Shown piece after piece: positions 50,263 to 58,108 of a stretch of 64,000 nt of DNA (positions within the stretch are counted from its first letter, which is position 1; every line of letters begins with the position of its first letter). The DNA is from Lawsonibacter celer (GTDB taxonomy: Bacteria > Bacillota > Clostridia > Oscillospirales > Oscillospiraceae), in assembly GCF_014281125.1 (NCBI RefSeq), contig NZ_JACOEA010000002.1, positions 310,001 to 374,000 of the forward strand. Reading direction: 5' to 3'. The translations under genes and the position numbers were made by a program. Below the pieces are notes generated by a model. That model was not told the origin of the DNA and made no database searches. It saw only the letters and a list, made by a program, of their open reading frames with translations.

Positions 50263-52103
50263 GGCCCCTCATCATCGGCACCGCCGGGCACGTGGACCAC
50301 GGCAAGACCGCCCTGACCCGGGCCCTCACCGGGGTGGACACCGACCGGCTGACCGAAGAGAAGCGACGGGGCCTGACCATTGAGCTGGGCTTTGCCCCCC
50401 TTCCTCTGCCCGGCGGACGGCCGGCCAGCATTGTGGATGTGCCCGGCCATGAGGCATTTGTGCCCACCATGCTCTCCGGTGCATCGGGGATAGATCTGGC
50501 GCTGCTGGTCATCGCCGCCGACGAGGGGGTGATGCCCCAGACCCGGGAGCACCTGGCCATCCTCTCCCTGCTGGGGATACGGGGGGGCGTTTTGGTCCTC
50601 ACCAAGGCCGACCGGGTGGACGGACGCCGCCTGGCCCAGGCCGAAGCCCAGGTCCGCGCCGCGGCACAGGGCACCTTTCTGGAGGATGCGCCTGTTCTGG
50701 CCGTGTCCGCCGCCACGGGGGAGGGCATGGAGGCCCTGCGGGAGCAGCTGGCCGCCCTGGCGGACCAGTGGAGCGCGCCGCCGGAGCAGGGTCCCTTCCG
50801 CCTGAACGTGGACCGCTCCTTCTCCGTGGAAGGCAGCGGCGCCGTGGTCACCGGCACCCTGACCGGCGGTCCCCTGGCCCGGGGCAATGTCCTCACGGTT
50901 TACCCGGCGGGGATCTCCGCCCGGGTCCGAGGGCTCCAGAGGCATGGACAGCCTGCAGAGCGGCTGGAGCCGGGCAGCCGGACGGCGGTCAATCTGGCGG
51001 GGATCAAGTCCGGTCAGGTGCGCCGGGGGGACACCCTGGCCACCCCCGGCTCCCTGGTCCTCACCAATCGGGCAGACGTATCCCTGACTCTCCTGCCCGA
51101 CGCCCCCTTCGGGGTGAAGCACAACGCACAACTGCACTTGTACCACGGGGCCCGGTCCATGGTGTGCCGCTGCGTCCTCCTCGGGCGGGACGAGCTGACA
51201 CCGGGGCAGTCCGGCTTTGCCCAGCTGCGCCTGCCCCGCCCCCTGGCCGCCTTGCCGGGGGACCGCTTCGTGGTCCGCTTTTTCTCCCCGGAGGTCACGC
51301 TGGGGGGCGGGGTGCTACTGGACCTGGCCCCGCCCCTCCGGGGCCGGAACGCGTCGGAGCGGACACAGGCCCTGGAAACGCTGGCCCGGGGCGCCCCGGA
51401 GGCCCGGGCCGCTCTGCTGCTGAAGCGGGCCGGGACGATCCCCCTCCCCGTCGAGAACCTGGTCCGGGACGCCCGGCTGGAGCCGGAGGCCCTGCCCGGT
51501 CTGCTGGAGCGGGTGCATGCGGCGGAGGCGGGGGGACATGTGCTGGGATATGAGACTCTGGAGGCCCTGGAGGCACAGACCCGGAGCCTGCTGACCGAAC
51601 AGCCCGGCCTGAACCAGGGGGCGCTGCTGGCCCGGCTCTTTCCCGGCGGGGCGGAGGGCGGGACCGCCTTTCTGGCCCGGCTGACCCGCTGCCTGCGCCT
51701 GGAGCAGGCGGAAGGCGGCTTCTACCTGCCCGGGACGCTGCCCTCCGGTGGGCCGGAGGAGGCGTCGCTCCTTGCGCGCTATGTCTCCGCCGGGCTGTGT
51801 CCCCCCTCCGACCGGGAGCTGGAGGGGCAATTCCCTGCCGGCCCGGCGGCCTTCCGCCGGGCAGTCCGCGCCCTGACCCAGCGGGGCTCGCTGGCCGTCC
51901 TCTCTCCCCAATACCGGGTGCATGCCCCGGCGGCCGCCGAAGCCTTGGCCGCCCTGCGCCTCCGTTTCGGCGCCGCCCCCTTTACCCTGGCTCAGGTGCG
52001 GGACCAGCTGGGCGTCAGCCGGAAATACGCCTTGCTTTTTGCGGAATATTGGGATAAGCTAGGAATTACCCGGAAAACCGGGGATGCGCGGGTGTTCTGC
52101 TGA
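50259..52103 (+). CDS. selB: Selenocysteine-specific elongation factor SelB
   Basis: SelB delivers Sec-tRNA to UGA codons that are followed by a SECIS hairpin. The 614-aa protein has the EF-Tu-like GTPase domain (GHVDHGKT at 10-17, DTDRLTEEKRRGLTIELGF switch, DVPGHEAF, LTKAD), then beta-barrel domains 2 and 3, and C-terminal winged helices (about 430-614) for SECIS binding, ending FTLAQVRDQLGVSRKYALLFAEYWDKLGITRKTGDARVF. The GTG start overlaps the selA stop. tRNA-Sec begins 10 bases after the stop. Confidence 0.95.
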   Translation: MRPLIIGTAGHVDHGKTALTRALTGVDTDRLTEEKRRGLTIELGFAPLPLPGGRPASIVDVPGHEAFVPTMLSGASGIDLALLVIAADEGVMPQTREHLAILSLLGIRGGVLVLTKADRVDGRRLAQAEAQVRAAAQGTFLEDAPVLAVSAATGEGMEALREQLAALADQWSAPPEQGPFRLNVDRSFSVEGSGAVVTGTLTGGPLARGNVLTVYPAGISARVRGLQRHGQPAERLEPGSRTAVNLAGIKSGQVRRGDTLATPGSLVLTNRADVSLTLLPDAPFGVKHNAQLHLYHGARSMVCRCVLLGRDELTPGQSGFAQLRLPRPLAALPGDRFVVRFFSPEVTLGGGVLLDLAPPLRGRNASERTQALETLARGAPEARAALLLKRAGTIPLPVENLVRDARLEPEALPGLLERVHAAEAGGHVLGYETLEALEAQTRSLLTEQPGLNQGALLARLFPGGAEGGTAFLARLTRCLRLEQAEGGFYLPGTLPSGGPEEASLLARYVSAGLCPPSDRELEGQFPAGPAAFRRAVRALTQRGSLAVLSPQYRVHAPAAAEALAALRLRFGAAPFTLAQVRDQLGVSRKYALLFAEYWDKLGITRKTGDARVFC

Positions 52104-52113
52104 CCCGCGCCAT

Positions 52114-52209
52114 GGGGGCGGAAGGGTGCCTGGTGGACCCCGCGGTCTTCAAAACCGCTGCGGGCGGCGTTCCCGCCCGGGTGTGTTCGATCCACACCCG
52201 CCCTCGCCA
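52114..52209 (+). tRNA. selC: tRNA-Sec (anticodon UCA), selC
   Basis: A 96-nt tRNA with encoded GCCA end. It has an 8-bp acceptor stem GGGGGCGG/CCGCCCTC (one G-T), a long D arm, anticodon stem GCGGT-CTTCAAA-ACCGC with anticodon TCA, a long variable arm (TGCGGGCGG...CCCGCCCG), and a T arm with loop TTCGATC. The 8-bp acceptor, UCA anticodon and location after selB identify selC. Confidence 0.96.
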
Positions 52210-52234
52210 TTTTGATGAAAAAGGAGCGACAGCC

Positions 52235-52519
52235 ATGGAATTTCAGAAAGAAGCCAACCGTATCTTTGCCCAGGCTGCGGACGGCACGCTCATCGCAGAG
52301 ATCACCTTTCCGGCCTGCGGCGACGGCGTGGTGGACATCAACCGCACCTTCGTGGACGACTCCCTGCGGGGCCAAGGGGTTGCCGCCCAGCTGGCCCAGG
52401 CGGCCGCCGAGCAGGTACGCGCCCGGGGTCTGAAGGCCATAGCCTCCTGTTCCTATGCCAAAAAGTGGTTTGCCAAGCACCCGGAGCAGGCCGACCTGCT
52501 GTCCGGGCAAGCGTGTTAG
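52235..52519 (+). CDS. GNAT-like N-acetyltransferase (YjdJ/PF14542 type)
   Basis: A 94-aa minimal acetyltransferase: EANRIFAQAADGTLIAEITFPACGDGVVDINRTFVDDSLRGQGVAAQLAQAA with the acetyl-CoA RGQGVA loop, and the C-terminal CSYAKKWFAKHPEQADLL that is typical of the short Gcn5-related family. Substrates of these proteins are unknown. ATG 52235 has AAAGGAG at good spacing. It lies 26 bp after tRNA-Sec and may be read from the same transcript. Confidence 0.85.
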   Translation: MEFQKEANRIFAQAADGTLIAEITFPACGDGVVDINRTFVDDSLRGQGVAAQLAQAAAEQVRARGLKAIASCSYAKKWFAKHPEQADLLSGQAC

Positions 52520-52538
52520 ACTTACGAGAGGCAAACCT

Positions 52539-52928
52539 TTGGCGGAATATCCCTACGGCTACTTCGGAATGCCCTGCGCCCGTCTGGGAAGGATGGGCGG
52601 CTTCCGCGACTTGAACACCGGCCGGGCCAATCAGCGGACCTGCGCCGCCGTGGCCTCCTCTGGCTTTGAGGCGTGGCATGCGGACTATGTACAGCGCGCA
52701 CACCTGCTCACCAAGGCGCTGGAACGGTACAGCAACGGACGAATGAAGCGCTTTCTCTGCGAATTGTTTCTTCAGCAGGAGCTGCCTGTGCTCCAGGAGC
52801 TCATGTGCCGGGCAGAGGCCTTGACCGGCGATCTGAAGGAGCGTTCCACCGCTTTCCGCGCCCTGGCCTCTGCCATCCTCGCGGCCAGGGAGTTCCAACA
52901 GGTGGAGACCGGCCTCCCGGCAACGTAA
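52539..52928 (+). CDS. Hypothetical protein
   Basis: A 129-aa protein, not recognised: a short N-terminal part AEYPYGYFGMPCARLGRMGGFRDLNTGRANQRTC, then mainly alpha-helical sequence (YVQRAHLLTKALERYSNGRMKRFLCELFLQQELPVLQELMCRAEAL). The longer frame starts at 52455, inside the acetyltransferase gene; TTG 52539 has GAGAGG 7 bases upstream and is preferred. It is in the same direction as the acetyltransferase gene and is followed by two hairpins. Confidence 0.5.
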   Translation: MAEYPYGYFGMPCARLGRMGGFRDLNTGRANQRTCAAVASSGFEAWHADYVQRAHLLTKALERYSNGRMKRFLCELFLQQELPVLQELMCRAEALTGDLKERSTAFRALASAILAAREFQQVETGLPAT

Positions 52929-52929
52929 A

Positions 52930-53007
52930 CAAGGGCCCCCCTCGTTTGAGCGGGGCCCTTGGATCAAAAACATCCTGCCCGTTCATTTCATGGGGCAGGA
53001 TGTTTTT
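52930..53007 (+). terminator. Tandem hairpins ending the selA-selB-selC region
   Basis: The first hairpin pairs CAAGGGCCCC with GGGGCCCTTG (about 52930-52961). The second is a perfect 15-bp stem (52966-52980 with 52993-53007) ending in TTTTT and is a canonical terminator. Confidence 0.85.
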
Positions 53008-53059
53008 ATGGTCTTTAGCCGCGCGATAAATACAGATCTGACGTGTCCGATCTGATGGC

Positions 53060-53087
53060 TTGACAGGGCCATGAAATGGGTTAAAAT
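53060..53087 (+). promoter_or_regulatory. Promoter of yjdF
   Basis: TTGACA (53060-53065), a 16-bp spacer and TAAAAT (53082-53087), directly before the riboswitch. Confidence 0.75.
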
Positions 53088-53089
53088 AG

Positions 53090-53199
53090 GGAGGCAAAGA
53101 TAAAAACACGTCCCGGTCGGTAGTCCGGGAGCGGTGAAAGCCGTCAGTAACCTGCCTCCTTGGTTGTCCGTTCTTTGCCTGTCAGCACATTTAAGGAGG
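53090..53199 (+). promoter_or_regulatory. yjdF motif (azaaromatic) riboswitch
   Basis: A structured leader closed by GGAGGCA (53090-53096) with TGCCTCC (53153-53159). Inside are hairpins CCCGG/CCGGG and CGG-TGAAAG-CCG and the unpaired AAAGATAAAAACACG. Position before a yjdF gene identifies the yjdF motif, known to bind azaaromatic compounds. The expression platform can be read: CCTCCTT (53155-53161) is complementary to the ribosome site AAGGAGG (53193-53199), so closing the aptamer would free the ribosome site. Confidence 0.8.
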
Positions 53200-53206
53200 A
53201 ACCGGT

Positions 53207-53626
53207 ATGAATCAGGGCAAGGCAAAGTTAACGGTGTTTTTTGAGGAGCCATTTTGGGCAGGTCTGTACGAGCGCCAATGGGGCGGAAAGTATGAGGTGT
53301 GCAGGATCATCTTCGGCGCAGAGCCAAAGGACCAAGAGGTCTACCAATATTTTCTCGACCACTGGCGCACCCTCCGCTTCAGCCCGAGCATTGAAGGCGC
53401 TTCCAGGGATGAGCGCCGGAAAAATCCGAAGCGCATGCAGCGCCAGGCCCATAGGGCGACCCAGAGCACCGGGATCGGCACCAAAGCCCAACAGGCCCTG
53501 AAGCTCCTGCAGGAGCAGGGCAGGCTGGAGCGCAGGGCCAGATCAAGGCATCGGCGTGAAGCCGAGGAACAGCGCCAGTTTGAGCTCCGGCAGGAGAAGC
53601 GCAAGGAGAAGCATAGGGGGCACTAA
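53207..53626 (+). CDS. yjdF: YjdF family protein (DUF2992)
   Basis: A 139-aa protein: an N-terminal domain KLTVFFEEPFWAGLYERQWGGKYEVCRIIFGAEPKDQEVYQYFL and a highly charged C-terminal helix (NPKRMQRQAHRATQSTGIGTKAQQALKLLQEQ...EKRKEKHRGH) that match DUF2992. The biochemical role is unknown; regulation by azaaromatic compounds suggests detoxification or response to them. The strong AAGGAGG is under riboswitch control. The stop codon lies in the loop of the following terminator. Confidence 0.92.
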   Translation: MNQGKAKLTVFFEEPFWAGLYERQWGGKYEVCRIIFGAEPKDQEVYQYFLDHWRTLRFSPSIEGASRDERRKNPKRMQRQAHRATQSTGIGTKAQQALKLLQEQGRLERRARSRHRREAEEQRQFELRQEKRKEKHRGH

Positions 53627-53648
53627 TCTGCCCCCTATGCTTCTCCTT
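53603..53648 (+). terminator. 20-bp perfect terminator after yjdF
   Basis: The stem pairs 53603-53622 with 53629-53648 around a 6-nt loop that contains the yjdF stop codon; a TTTT run follows. Confidence 0.9.
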
Positions 53649-53679
53649 TTACGTCCCCTGTTTCTGAGCGGGGCGCTTG

Positions 53680-53922
53680 TTATGCCTCTTCGTTTTCAAA
53701 CAGCAGACGGTAGCCGCCCGCCTCCACAGCGTACACCGCCTCCAGATCCTCGTCCGACAAGGCGGCCGGATCGAAGGGACGGGTAAAACGCACACAGGTG
53801 CCGCAGGAGGCGGAGAGCTTCCGGGGTACCGGGGCCATCACTCCGTCCTCCCCCAGCGCCTTCAGCCGGCGCTGGAAGCTCAGGGCCCCAAAATGGGTGT
53901 GAAAAGTGGCGATCTGTTCCAT
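53680..53922 (-). CDS. DUF3343 protein, putative Se/S carrier
   Basis: An 80-aa protein with FHTHFGALSFQRRLKALGEDGVMAPVPRKLSASCGTCVRF. The PVPRxLSxSCG motif is that of DUF3343, a small family often found with selenium and sulfur-transfer genes and described as a putative Se/S carrier. The Cys pair may hold the chalcogen. Its ATG overlaps the stop of the TusA-like gene by one base (TGATG), and yedE and selD lie upstream on the same strand, so a selenium role is well supported by context. Confidence 0.85.
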   Translation of the reverse strand: MEQIATFHTHFGALSFQRRLKALGEDGVMAPVPRKLSASCGTCVRFTRPFDPAALSDEDLEAVYAVEAGGYRLLFENEEA

Positions 53923-54128
53923 CAGGAGATCACAATCTCATATTCCTCGTCCCCCAGGCTGCGGCTGGCCACCGTATGGCCACTGTTCCGGGCGAAACGG
54001 GTGATGTTCTGCAGCGGGGTCTCGCTGTCCACCAGCACCGTGAGGGGCTTACCCAGCTCCTTCAGGGCCTTTTTGGTCATCAATACGGGTTCGGGACAGG
54101 AATAGCCCCGGGCATCGATCTGATTCAT
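53922..54128 (-). CDS. TusA/SirA-like sulfurtransferase-type protein
   Basis: A 68-aa TusA-fold protein beginning NQIDARGYSCPEPVLMTKKALKELG; the CPxP motif holds the persulfide (or selenide) cysteine, Cys11. In selenium-using bacteria the N-terminal half of YedF has this sequence; here it is a stand-alone domain with DUF3343 as the next gene, so the two may replace full YedF. It lies 12 bases after yedE in the same operon. Confidence 0.88.
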   Translation of the reverse strand: MNQIDARGYSCPEPVLMTKKALKELGKPLTVLVDSETPLQNITRFARNSGHTVASRSLGDEEYEIVIS

Positions 54129-54140
54129 AGCGCTTCCTCC

Positions 54141-55217
54141 TTATTTTTTCCGGTTCAGGTTCAGCCCGCCGATGGCGGCGGCCACCGCAAGGCCGATGAG
54201 CACGGCGATCTTCCCCGCGCCGGTAGGTCCCTCGGCAGAAGATGCCAGGCCAAAGTTATGGCAGAAGGCCGCGCCCACCACCATACCCAGCACGGCCACG
54301 GCGGAGTCGCTGTTGCCGCTGCCGGCAAGGATCAGCTGCCGCAGGGGGCAGCCGCCCAGCAGCACGGAGGCCAGTCCCACCAGCACCATGCCCAGCAGGT
54401 TCCACAGCCCGTCGGTGTGGGCCACGGGCTGCCCCGCAAAGCCAGGGGTAAAGCCGCCCCGCGCGCCAGCGGCGCCCACAATCAGATTGCCCACCAGCAC
54501 GGCGGCGAAAATCGCGAGAAAGCCCATGAGCAGGTGCCAGTCCCGAAAGAGCATCACATCCCGGATGCCCCCCACCATGCACAGGCGGGTCCGCTGGGCC
54601 AGGGCGCCCACGATCAGGCCGCCCGCCAGGGCCAGCAGCAAAGGCGCGCGCATAGAGCCAGGACCCTCCTGCGAGAAAAACAGGAAGGCCGGGGCCGCGG
54701 CCACCAGCACCAGCAGTGCCGCCGCGACAGCGGGCATCAGGGTCCCCTCCACCCTGTTCTGGGGCTGGGATTTTTTCAGGGAAAATCCCTTCTTCAAAAA
54801 CAGAGTGCCGATGAAAATACCCAGGATAAAGCCGATCAGGCCCAGAATGGCGTTCCCGTCCCCGCCTCCCAGGCGGATGACCATGCGCAGGGGACATCCC
54901 AGGAACATCAGCGCCCCCACCATCACGCAGAAGCCCAGCACGAACCGGGCCATGGGGGACGAGCCGCCCCGCACCTTGAACTCCTTCCCCGCCAGCGCCA
55001 TAATCAGCGCGCCCAAGACCAGGCCGATGATCTCCGGCCGGATGTACTGCACCGCCGCCGCCCGGTGCAGGCCCACGCCCCCCGCGATGTCCCGCAGAAA
55101 GCAGGCAATGCAGAAGCCCATGTTCAGCGGGTTGCCGAAGGCCACCAGCACCACCGACACGGCGCCCACAATCAAGCCGGTCAGGATAATGCCCAAATGA
55201 CTTTTGATTTTTTCCAT
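54141..55217 (-). CDS. yedE: YedE family putative selenium transporter
   Basis: A 358-aa membrane protein of the YeeE/YedE (TsuA-like) superfamily with about ten helices and repeated Cys motifs: NPLNMGFCIACFLRDIAGG, LGCPLRMVIRLGGGDGNA, RTRLCMVGGIRDVMLFRD and LGGCPLRQLILAGSGNSD. Relatives move thiosulfate or selenium compounds. The frame is open to 55328; ATG 55215-55217 has GGAGAAAAGAG upstream and opens at EKIKSHLGIILTG. Position between TusA-like/DUF3343 and selD supports selenium uptake. Confidence 0.9.
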   Translation of the reverse strand: MEKIKSHLGIILTGLIVGAVSVVLVAFGNPLNMGFCIACFLRDIAGGVGLHRAAAVQYIRPEIIGLVLGALIMALAGKEFKVRGGSSPMARFVLGFCVMVGALMFLGCPLRMVIRLGGGDGNAILGLIGFILGIFIGTLFLKKGFSLKKSQPQNRVEGTLMPAVAAALLVLVAAAPAFLFFSQEGPGSMRAPLLLALAGGLIVGALAQRTRLCMVGGIRDVMLFRDWHLLMGFLAIFAAVLVGNLIVGAAGARGGFTPGFAGQPVAHTDGLWNLLGMVLVGLASVLLGGCPLRQLILAGSGNSDSAVAVLGMVVGAAFCHNFGLASSAEGPTGAGKIAVLIGLAVAAAIGGLNLNRKK

Positions 55218-55386
55218 CTCTCTTTTCTCCTCTCGCTGTCGCGTCCGGCATGACCCGCCGGCCCACCTTCTCCTTGATTGTAGACCACAGCAAGAGAAAA
55301 AGGAAATCTTCTTTTTCGATATTATCACTGAATTTTATTTGTTTTTTCTATAAAATACGGTATACTGAATTTATCCCGGACAAACA

Positions 55387-55415
55387 GAGGCCCGGGCTTT
55401 ATCCGCCCGGGCCTC
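55387..55415 (-). terminator. Terminator after selD
   Basis: An 11-bp GC-rich stem (55387-55397 with 55405-55415) with 7-nt loop lies just beyond the selD stop on the minus strand; the tail is CTGTTTG. Confidence 0.65.
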
Positions 55416-55424
55416 CGCTCCAGC

Positions 55425-56468
55425 TTATGGTTTGACGCGCAGCAGACGCTCCCCCCTGGGACCCACCCGGCCGATGGCCGCGGCGGGCACGCCGGCGTCG
55501 CTCAGGCGGGAGAGCAGCTCCGCCCCTCGCGCCTCGGGCACCGCGATCACCAGGCCGCCGGCGGTCTGCGGATCGTAGAGCACGTCCAGGATTTCCTGGG
55601 GCACCGCCCCGTCCGCCTGGACGTCGTCCCCCACAAAATCCATGTTCCGGTAGGCCCCGCCGGGAATGATCCCGTCCCGGGCCAGCTCTAGCGCCTTGGG
55701 CACGATGGGGATCGCCCTCGCCCAAAGTTCCAGGCTGCTGCCGCAGCCCTCCGCCATCTCCTTCAGGTGGCCCAGCAGGCCGAAGCCCGTTACGTCCGTG
55801 CAGGCGTGGGCCTCCACCGGGGCCACGGCCTCCGCCGCCGCCCGGTTCAGGGTGGTCATCAGCCCGGCCATCTCCCGGTACTCCTCCGGCGTGAGCAGTT
55901 CCGCCTTGGCGGCGGTGGAAAGAATCCCGGTGCCCAGCGCTTTGGTGAGCACCAGCAGGTCCCCCTCCCGCGCGCCGGAATTGGTGAGAATGGCCTTGGG
56001 GTGGGCGTAGCCTGTGACACACAGGCCGTATTTCGGCTCCTGATCCTCGATGCTGTGGCCGCCGGCGATGACCGCCCCGGCCTCCGTCACCTTGGACGCC
56101 CCCCCCTCCAAAATGGCACCCACCACGTCCAGGGGCAGGCAGGAGGGGAAGGCCAGCAGGTTCATGGCCAGCTTGGGCGTGCCGCCCATGGCGTACACGT
56201 CTGAAAGGGCGTTGGTTGCCGCGATTTGGCCAAAGGTATAGGGGTCGTCCACCACGGGCGGGAAGAAATCCACCGTTTGGATCATGGCCAGCTCGTCGCT
56301 GATCCGGTAGACTGCCGCATCGTCGCTGGAGTCAAAGCCAACCATCAGGTTGGGATCGCTGTTCCGGGGCAGCCCGGACAGCACGTTCCTTAGGACACCC
56401 GGCCCTATCTTTGCCCCTCACCCACCGGCCGCGGTCATGGCGGTCAGGCGCAGCTTTTCATACGGCAT
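55425..56468 (-). CDS. selD: Selenide, water dikinase SelD, itself a selenoprotein
   Basis: SelD makes selenophosphate from selenide and ATP. Standard reading begins at 56384 and lacks the active site. Extending upstream through one in-frame TGA (56418-56420) to ATG 56466-56468 gives a 347-aa protein starting PYEKLRLTAMTAAGG-U-GAKIGPG, where U17 replaces the catalytic Cys and Lys20 follows, as in known SelD selenoproteins. AGGGGGGTG precedes the ATG. The remainder has DDAAVYRI, VDFFPPVVDDPYTFGQIAATNALSDVYAMGG, GGHSIEDQEPKYG and TDVTGFGLLGHL. SelA, SelB and tRNA-Sec are in the same window. Confidence 0.95.
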
Positions 56469-56499
56469 CTCTTCACCCCCCTGCATTTTGATTATCCAC

Positions 56500-56528
56500 A
56501 GTGTACCCCATTTCTGCGAAAAAGGCAA
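56500..56528 (-). promoter_or_regulatory. Promoter of selD
   Basis: Minus strand: TTGCCT (56523-56528), a 17-bp spacer and TACACT (56500-56505). The region between selD and the divergent LysR gene is only 75 bp, so LysR could bind across both promoters. Confidence 0.65.
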
Positions 56529-56543
56529 TCGGGAGGAACCCCT

Positions 56544-57458
56544 ATGCAGCTCAAACAGCTGGAAATTTTTATCCAGGTGGCCGCCCTGCGCAGCTTCTCC
56601 AAGGCCGCCGAGGCCCTCTATCTGACCCAGCCCACCGTGAGCGCCCATATCAGCGCCCTGGAGCAGGAGCTGGGGGTGCGTCTGGTGGTTCGTTCCACCA
56701 AGGCCCTGCGCCTGACCCCGTCGGGCGCGGTGCTGGAGCGATATGCATCCCAGATCCTGTCCCTGTGCCGCCGGGCCGAGCAGGAGGCCCGCGCCGCCGC
56801 AGCAGAGGTAACGGGGACCCTGTGCGTGGCCGCCTCCACCGTGCCAGCCCAGTATCTGCTGCCCCAAATCCTTCCTCTGTTGCGCCGGCAGTATTCCCAG
56901 GTGTTCTTCCAGGTACGGCAGGGAGACAGCGCCCAGGCGGTACAGTGGCTGAGCGAAGGCAGCGCAGAGGTGGCCGTGGTAGGCTCCCCGGCGGCCCGGC
57001 CCGGTCTGGCCTGCGCGCCCTTTCTCACAGAGCGGCTGGTGATTCTCACCCCGAACACGGCGGAATACCGGGCGCTGAACGGGGTGATAACCCCTCAAGT
57101 CCTCCGCCGGGCCCCCTTTCTGGTGCGGGAGCCCGGCTCCGGCACCCGTCGGCGGGGAGAGGAATTCCTGCGCAGCATCGGCCTGGACCCCCGCTCCCTC
57201 CCCCTGGCCGCCCAGCTGGAGAGCACAGAGAGCATCCTCCAGGGGGTGGCCCACGGGCTGGGCATGGCCATCGTCTCCGGCTATGCCGCCCAGGAAGGGA
57301 TCCGGGCGGGCCGATTCCTGGCCTTTGATTACGCGAGTCCCTTTCTGGACCGGACCTTCTACCTGCTGCACCGAAAGAGTGGTCCGGTTTCCCCCGCCGC
57401 GGCCATGCTACTGGAAGCGCTGCCCGGCTTTTTTCAAGCAAACGACACATCGCGGTGA
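56544..57458 (+). CDS. LysR family regulator, selenium-metabolism associated
   Basis: A 304-aa LysR-type regulator: winged helix at 1-60 (QLKQLEIFIQVAALRSFSKAAEALYLTQPTVSAHISALEQELGVRL) and a periplasmic-binding-like effector domain (about 90-295) with REPGSGTRRRGEEFL and HGLGMAIVSGYAAQEGI. It is divergent to selD with a 75-bp shared promoter region. LysR proteins of this kind accompany selenium genes in many Clostridia and probably control selD-yedE. The effector is unknown. Confidence 0.85.
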   Translation: MQLKQLEIFIQVAALRSFSKAAEALYLTQPTVSAHISALEQELGVRLVVRSTKALRLTPSGAVLERYASQILSLCRRAEQEARAAAAEVTGTLCVAASTVPAQYLLPQILPLLRRQYSQVFFQVRQGDSAQAVQWLSEGSAEVAVVGSPAARPGLACAPFLTERLVILTPNTAEYRALNGVITPQVLRRAPFLVREPGSGTRRRGEEFLRSIGLDPRSLPLAAQLESTESILQGVAHGLGMAIVSGYAAQEGIRAGRFLAFDYASPFLDRTFYLLHRKSGPVSPAAAMLLEALPGFFQANDTSR

Positions 57459-57517
57459 AATAAAACGCCCACACCGGGCGTTATCAAACTGAAAGGGATC
57501 GAAAGGAGGAGGCTTCC

Positions 57518-58108
57518 TTGCTTTTCGCCATGGCAATAGAGGGCGGCGCGCTTGTGGAGCGGAGCCGCCAGGCTCCAGTGGACGAAGCCCTGTTTCCCCG
57601 CATCGGGCAGGGAGACCAGGCTGCCTTTGAGGCGCTTTACCGCCAGACCGAGCGGGCGGTGTACACCTTTGCCCTCTCTCTGCTGAAGAACCCCCACGAC
57701 GCCCTGGACGTGACCCAGGAGACCTATCTGAAGGTACGCGCCAGCGCCCATCTGTACCAACCCCAGGGCAAGCCTCTGGCCTGGCTGTTCACCATTGCCC
57801 GCAATCTGTCCAACAGCCTGCTACGCCAATCAGGCCGCAGCGTCTCTGCGGAAGAATATTTCAGCGCAGACGGCCCCGGCTGCGCCTATCTGGAGGACCC
57901 CAGTGACCGGCTGGCCCTAACGGCGGCCCTGGACGGCTTGGAAGAGCTGGACCGGCAAGTGGTGCTGCTCCACGTGGTCTCCGGCCTGAAGCACCGGGAG
58001 ATCGCCCAGGACCTGGGCCTGCCCCTGGGCACGGTGCTCACCCGCTACCACCGGGCGCTGAAAAAACTCCGGCATATTCTCTCGGAAGGGGGTGCTCTCC
58101 ATGGATAA
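57518..58108 (+). CDS. ECF-type RNA polymerase sigma factor
   Basis: A 196-aa sigma-70 family protein with region 2 (FEALYRQTERAVYTFALSLLKNPHDALDVTQETYLKV) and region 4 (LDGLEELDRQVVLLHVVSGLKHREIAQDLGLPLGTVLTRYHRALKKL) and no region 1 or 3, so of ECF type. The start is TTG 57518, since GGAGG lies 8 bases upstream; ATG 57530 is too far from it. The end overlaps the start of the anti-sigma-like gene by 8 bases, indicating a sigma/anti-sigma pair. Confidence 0.88.
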   Translation: MLFAMAIEGGALVERSRQAPVDEALFPRIGQGDQAAFEALYRQTERAVYTFALSLLKNPHDALDVTQETYLKVRASAHLYQPQGKPLAWLFTIARNLSNSLLRQSGRSVSAEEYFSADGPGCAYLEDPSDRLALTAALDGLEELDRQVVLLHVVSGLKHREIAQDLGLPLGTVLTRYHRALKKLRHILSEGGALHG

